From Gigaspora rosea (Eukaryota; Glomeromycota; Glomeromycetes; Diversisporales; Gigasporaceae): 64,000 nt of DNA. Position numbers and translations under genes: made by a program. Every line of letters starts with the position of its first letter. Within the stretch, counting starts at the first letter, position 1. The stretch lies in assembly GCA_003550325.1 (NCBI GenBank), contig QKWP01001190.1, positions 75,004 through 139,003 on the forward strand. The letters are read 5' to 3'. Positions 59,151 through 64,000 of this stretch are shown here, in pieces. Below the pieces are notes generated by a model. It was not told the DNA's origin, searched no databases, and saw only the letters and a list, made by a program, of their open reading frames with translations.

Positions 59151-59227
59151 CAGTGTCAGAACATGTCCTCTTAAAATAGATCAAAATGCTGTCTATAATT
59201 AAAATTTTAAAAAAACTTATGAATTTA
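59151..59227 (+). mobile_element. Fragment of CAGGACATGTCC fold-back family
   Basis: CAGTGTCAGAACATGTCCTC followed by AAAATAGATCAAAAT and ATAATTAAAATTTTAAA, matching 49715 onward and the right arm at 51420-51491. Confidence 0.65.
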
Positions 59228-59346
59228 CTACAGTCTGACCTCTCTATAGTTATACCCTATATAGTCACACCTCTAAATAAGCACCCAATATTGTGCGACA
59301 GGCTTAAACCATAGTAAAAAACCTTATTATAGTTACAAATCACCTA
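59228..59346 (+). mobile_element. Possible pogo/mariner-type end
   Basis: ACAGTCTGACCTCTCTATAG followed by TTATACCCTATATAGTCACACC resembles ends of pogo/Fot1-like elements. Only one end is present. Confidence 0.4.
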
Positions 59347-59350
59347 TAAT

Positions 59351-59600
59351 CAGTGATGTCACTTGGGTATTTGGCCGGCCAATGGCCGCGGCCAATGGCC
59401 GTGGCCAAACGGCCAAAAATATAAATTTCATTTTTGGCCGAAACGGCCAAATAATGCTAGTAATTTGATTGGTCCAATATTAATACTAATTAATGATATA
59501 GCTTTAGCATTTAAAGATATAGCTAGAATAAAGTCTAATTATATGCTTTACATACTTTTTAGCTTCGTGTTTAATAAGCTCAGATTTCGATATCATTAAT
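59351..59600 (-). mobile_element. hAT end, CAGTGATG family (copy 2)
   Basis: Starts CAGTGATGTCACTTGG with GGCCAATGGCCG(C/T)GGCCAA repeats. Lies 0.5-0.8 kb beyond the 3' end of the hAT transposase gene at 60127-62647 and is probably its terminus. No matching inverted end was seen to the right. Confidence 0.6.
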
Positions 59601-60126
59601 AAAATAAATTATTCGATATAATAATGAATTAAGGGGTTTCAGAATTAAATAAAAAACAGTGTATTTCGGAAATAAGTTTAAAAAACTTTATTTGTGTATT
59701 AAAATTTTGAAATCAAAATTGAAACGGGTGTTTAAAATGAAATAAGTAAAATTTTGTATTACAATCAAAAAATTACTTAATGACAAATTATAGAGTAAAT
59801 AATAAAACTTTCGCTCAAATTACATACATAGTATAAATGCTATTAAAAAAATTTTATTATTTCAAAATACATAACTTATTTGTTAACTTTAAAACCCCCT
59901 TATTATTTTAAATTAAGCGATTATTTTTAAAATTTAATAAATTATATTTATAAACTTCTAGTCTTATAATTTCAGAATTTCAAAAATGAGATTTTTTAAG
60001 GACCCACTTATATTTGAAATAAGTTGAGTTTTTAATTCTTTATTTTTATATTTCAGCAAAACTTTACATGCGTTATAAACTTTATTATAAATTATATAAT
60101 AATAGCATGTATACAATCAAAATTAT
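59601..60126. other. Non-coding 3' flank of hAT transposase
   Basis: AT-rich. No gene recognised. Confidence 0.5.
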
Positions 60127-62647
60127 TTAATTAATATCATAAGGCGCTTCTAAATCATCTGCAAAAATTTCACAAATATTCCACTTTGCTCCAATATCTA
60201 CTGCAGGATGCATTTGAGTAAGCAAATATTCATCAATATCTACCTCTAAATCATAATCCGTATCTTCATTTTCATTTTGTTTTGCTTCAACTTCTTGAGC
60301 TAATAAATTTTCCCATTCATCAATTAGATAATTAAAATTTTCAACATGCTCATCTATAGTACTATCCTCAGGTTCTTGAATATCTTCAGATTCTTCATCC
60401 TCGGATGCTTCATCTTCTAATACTTGATTTTCTGATTCTTTATTTGATCGATGTTGATATGTAATTGATGCCCGAAGCTTACTCATACTTAATGCTTTTG
60501 GAAACTAATATATAATTAATTTATTGTAATATAAATAAATAATAATTTAATTATTAATACTTACAAGTAAACGATTACGTCGATTTGTATGAAGAAAACC
60601 CATGCATGACCATAGTCTTTCAATAGAGGCAGCATTTACACAAATTCCAAATATTTTTTGTGCTACAAAGCCAAGTTCTTTTGACATTGGTGCAACCCAA
60701 GTCCAGAAACTAAAAGCTTCACCTTCAAATTGATCAATTGACTTTTTATCAAAAGGATGTGATTGTGTTCTGAATTGCTCATATTCACGCAGAATTGATT
60801 TTGATTTATTGCATGACCAAACTTCATAGTAATATATTAGCCATTTGCTAAGATAAACATGATTAAGGTTAGTTACATCAGAATTAAATTTATTCATTCG
60901 ATATTTGGGATGTAGAAGCCAAGATAAAAGAAGAAGGGGTTGTTTCCATTTTTTCCATCTTGATTCTAATCGTGTTAACATTCGCTGACCAAACACAGGA
61001 TTATCATATTCATTCCAAAATTTTACAAAATAACCAAAGCTATGTAGCACTTCATATAAGCGAGCTTTATCTCTTTGGAGAAGATTAATTGCAATACTAT
61101 ATGGTTTTAGAAGTTTACTGAGCTTATGTAATATTTGCCACCATGCTTCATTCATAAGAATTGATGAAAGTTCTGCTGGAAGATATAGCGAATTTTGTGA
61201 ACTAGAAGTTGCATTTAATGATTCGAATGGATCAAATTTAGAACCAAGTGTCTGGTAAATATTTAAAATTTTTATTTAGTAATATTTAAAAATATTAAAA
61301 AAAAACTTTAATATAAGTTATAAAATTTATTTTATATTTTTTTATTTTTAATATATAATATATAAAATATATAATTACTTACTCTTAATGCTGATTTTGA
61401 TTTAAGCAAAGAGCAAAAACATTCCAGATAACTATTCCATCGTGTATCATTACCAATTGCTATTGCTATATATTTGCCATAAGACTCTTTTTGCAAGTCT
61501 CTTAATTGACCAATAAAATATTTGTGTTGTGCAGACCGAAAATATGCAGCTACCTTAATTGCATTAATTGAAGCTTCACGAAATTCTTTTGACTCCTTAA
61601 AAATTTCACCCACAAATAGATTCATTTGATGGGCAAAGCACGGCAAAAAGGTAATATTAGCATATTTTAATCGTAGGCGTCGTCTATTTTTATTTAAAAT
61701 AATATAAATTTAAATTTAAATTAAATTAAATTTAAATTAGTAATAATCTTATTAATTATACATACCTTGCTGCAGCATATGATGATGCACTATCACAAAC
61801 GACAGCATTTAATTTAATGCCCATTTGAGTAATATCAGCAAACATTATTTCGATTTTTTCAATTACTTCTTTATATCTTTCTCTTTCGCTACTTATATTA
61901 ATTCCTTTCCAAATCAATACTTCTCCTTTTGATAAAATAAAAACTGATCCCATTATATTTTGATTTACAACATTCGTCCAACCATCGAAAGTTAGAGTTG
62001 GACCAACAAGATCATTTTGAAGTTTTGTTATCATATTGTCATCATATTTTTTTACTTCATTATTTAGAATTCTTCCACCCAATGCACGACGTCCAGGTAA
62101 TTTAAGAGAAGGGTTTGCAAATTGAAATAATTCTTGAACCTCTTCATTTTGTATCCACTGTAATGCTAATCCAGCAGAAACAGTTGCACGAAGTAAAAGA
62201 GTTTCAAATTTTTTTTTGTCTTGATTTGATAAAGGCCGGATAAAATATTTTTCTAATGGTCCTTTTTCTATTATAAATTTTTAAAAATATAAATTATATT
62301 ATAAAAAAAAACGTTTTTAAAATAATATATTTACCTGTTGAGAGATTTGGTTCTATACATCTTTTTTTGGCTTTAACATCTGATATTTCTTTTACTTCTT
62401 CTAATTCAACATCCAATATTCTTGATACATCCTCAATACTACCAACTTTATTGATAAAATGTTGACATTTTTTTAAATGATTTTTTACACGTTCACTCTT
62501 GTTTGAAAACTTATTGAGCAAGGCATTTGGTCTACCCAAAGCATCACGACAAGCACAACAAATAGCATAATTTCGCCATTCGTCTGCCTGCTCCTCAAGA
62601 ATTTCAATGTAGCTAGTAAGTTGGTGTTTCCTTTTTTTGCTTGACAT
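60127..62647 (-). CDS. hAT transposase, intact over five exons
   Basis: Exons on the minus strand: 62647-62335, 62267-61766, 61683-61383, 61251-60565, 60504-60127. They total 2181 nt and encode 726 residues with matching phases and no stops. An N-terminal zinc-binding region CCACRDALGRPNAL..HLKKCQHF is BED-like. Catalytic blocks: TLTFDGWTNVVNQ, VVCDSASSYAAAR, LPCFAHQMNLFVG, DTRWNSYLECF. The C-terminal hAT dimerization domain has VNAASIERLWSCMGFLHTNR with the conserved Glu. A 126-residue acidic extension (EDEASEDEESEDIQEPED) follows in the last exon. It should act in the nucleus on its own element, but only one candidate end (59351) is visible, so it could be recently mobile, end-less or co-opted. 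Confidence 0.88.
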
Positions 62648-63229
62648 AAAGATGAGTAATTTCGATTTATCTAATTATTAACTACAGCTAAAGATATTTA
62701 TATACTCAATATATATATATGTACTATATAATGCGTATACAATTATAATTTTACAAACAATTCTATATATGCAAATTGATAAAGCAAGAAAAAATAACGA
62801 CGTATAATATTTACAAAATTTTCTTTGTTGTATCTTTTATCATGATTTATAATACAAACTTGTTAAAGCTTGATTCTATTATAAGTACAATCATTTACCT
62901 TTGCACTTTAATTTGTTTAGTATGCATTGGTTTTACGCAAATAGGCTAATTAAAACTAGAAATTTTCTTAATAATAACAACACATACAGCATATTGAATA
63001 GCACATGCGAATAAGAGTATGGGAAGTAATTTTAAATACAATTTAAGATACATTAGTTCTCATGATTAGTATCAGTAGTGGGTTTTGCGGCAAACCAGTA
63101 TATACCAAGTATCGATATTAATTTACTCGAATAAAGGTCCTAGCTTACTTCCTTTATTTTTCTTTCACTAAATCAAAGGGAACTTCTCTACATGTATCTT
63201 CTTTATTGAAGTTAAATTTATTCGTTTAT
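62648..63229. other. Non-coding upstream of hAT gene
   Basis: No gene or inverted hAT end recognised. Confidence 0.5.
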
Positions 63230-63237
63230 ATAAAAAA

Positions 63238-63405
63238 CGACACGTTAACGTGTTACCTAGCACATTAATGTGCTATCTAACATGCTATGTGTTATTAGCA
63301 ATGATGCTGCTAAGCCTAACACGTTGACATACTATCTAGAATTTTTATAATTCTTACCCCTTGACACGCATACGTACGTGCTAACACATTAACGTATTTA
63401 CAAAA
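63238..63405. repeat. Cluster of short palindromes and AACACGTT/GCACATTAATGTGC words
   Basis: ACACGTTAACGTGT, AGCACATTAATGTGCT, AACATGCTATGTGTT, TACGTACGTG and ACACATTAACGT lie within 170 bp. Confidence 0.7.
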
Positions 63406-63410
63406 GGGGC

Positions 63411-64000
63411 GATATATGTTAATCATCAAGATTTTGATCAACATTTAATGAATTATACAAAAATTGAAGTCATCTATACTAAATAAAGAAAAGAAGATCT
63501 AGGGTTCGGATCTCTAGTCACGCTAAACCAGAAACGGATGGTAAGCTGTATAAACGCAAAATAATGTTGCTTGAGTAACACATGAAAATAGATAGCTATA
63601 TTGTTAAGTAACTTTTTTTGGCTATAAATACAATTCAAAAATACTTCATAAAGTTAGTAGTGTGGCTTTGAACAAAACCAGTATGTATACGTAATATGTA
63701 TTAACGTATTATTGAAGATTTTACAAAAGGGGCCGATATATGTTAATCATTAAGATTTTGATCAACATTTAATGAATTATACAAGTCATCTATACTAAAT
63801 AAAGAAAAGAAGATCTAGGGGTCGGATCTCTAGTCACAAAATTCGAATTTGTTATAGTACTTAAATAAGTAGCCGCGTGATGCAGTCACTCTAAACCAGG
63901 AACAGATGGTAAGCTATATAAACGCAAAATAACGTCCAGAGGCATTGCTTGAATAACACATAAAATTAGATAGCTATAGTGTTAAGTAACTTTTTTTTGG
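63411..64000. repeat. Direct duplication of about 210-260 bp, period about 315
   Basis: GGGGC(C)GATATATGTTAATCAT at about 63414 and 63732 starts two copies that share AAGATTTTGATCAACATTTA, AGAAGATCTAGGG, GGATCTCTAGTCAC, ATGGTAAGCT, AAACGCAAAATAA and AGTAACTTTTTTTGG. The second copy has an extra segment of about 50 bp (about 63837-63885). The first is followed by GGCTATAAATAC, a TATA-like sequence. The second runs off the window, perhaps towards a gene. Confidence 0.75.

Noticed and set aside
63500-63530. Possible tRNA B-box (GGGTTCGGATC)
   Set aside because: No A-box, no cloverleaf stems around it; the sequence is part of a direct duplication where the second copy reads GGGGTCGGATC.

Overview
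The window is AT-rich eukaryotic DNA, about two thirds made of nested transposable elements. Short GT-AG introns, a secreted SGNH hydrolase, a LINE encoding RNase H with an 'AATAAAGATA..GC..AGGCCTCACCTTA' 3' end, and TNP2-type, Plavaka-type and hAT transposases all point to a fungus. An arbuscular mycorrhizal fungus (Glomeromycotina, Rhizophagus-like) fits best; this is inference, as no ribosomal or marker gene is present. One convincing host gene is seen (955-1746). No tRNA, rRNA or CRISPR array was found.

Layout. 1-2.3 kb: SGNH hydrolase gene. 2.35-6.16 kb: 5'-truncated LINE relic punctured by three TIR elements, each with an 8-bp target duplication. About 7.4-21.7 kb: a decayed TNP2/CACTA-like DNA transposon with a broken transposase on the minus strand, flanked by two diverged copies of a large accessory gene. 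The right copy ends in a tandem array of almost identical introns and small phase-matched exons. Hat-like ends at 6558 and 23225 may be a shell around it. 24.2-32.24 kb: second LINE, broken, with a 16-bp target duplication, an assembly gap (29774-30184) and an inner element built from alternating palindromes.

33.44-48.88 kb: a dead hAT transposon with roughly 500-bp inverted ends. A Plavaka-type transposon (about 34655-46014) sits inside its transposase gene. All three genes of this inner element read without interruption once spliced: a 919-residue transposase (6 exons) and two diverged paralogues of an accessory protein (402 and 418 residues). In the paralogues the matching core exons are 171/171 nt and 360/363 nt long. 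The word TTCGAA recurs through the introns, spacers and even exons of this element and was not seen in the surrounding hAT. 49-59.6 kb: fold-back elements, hairpin repeats and minisatellites. 60.1-62.65 kb: a second hAT transposase gene, open over five exons (726 residues). 63.2-64 kb: palindrome cluster and a direct duplication that looks promoter-proximal.

The most novel material is the transposase plus paired accessory paralogues of the Plavaka element, the comparable pair in the TNP2 element, the intron-exon array, and a set of hAT-like ends that share a TAGNGYTC terminus but carry private subterminal arrays. Coordinates and splice sites were read by eye; repeat similarity and word enrichment have not been computed.
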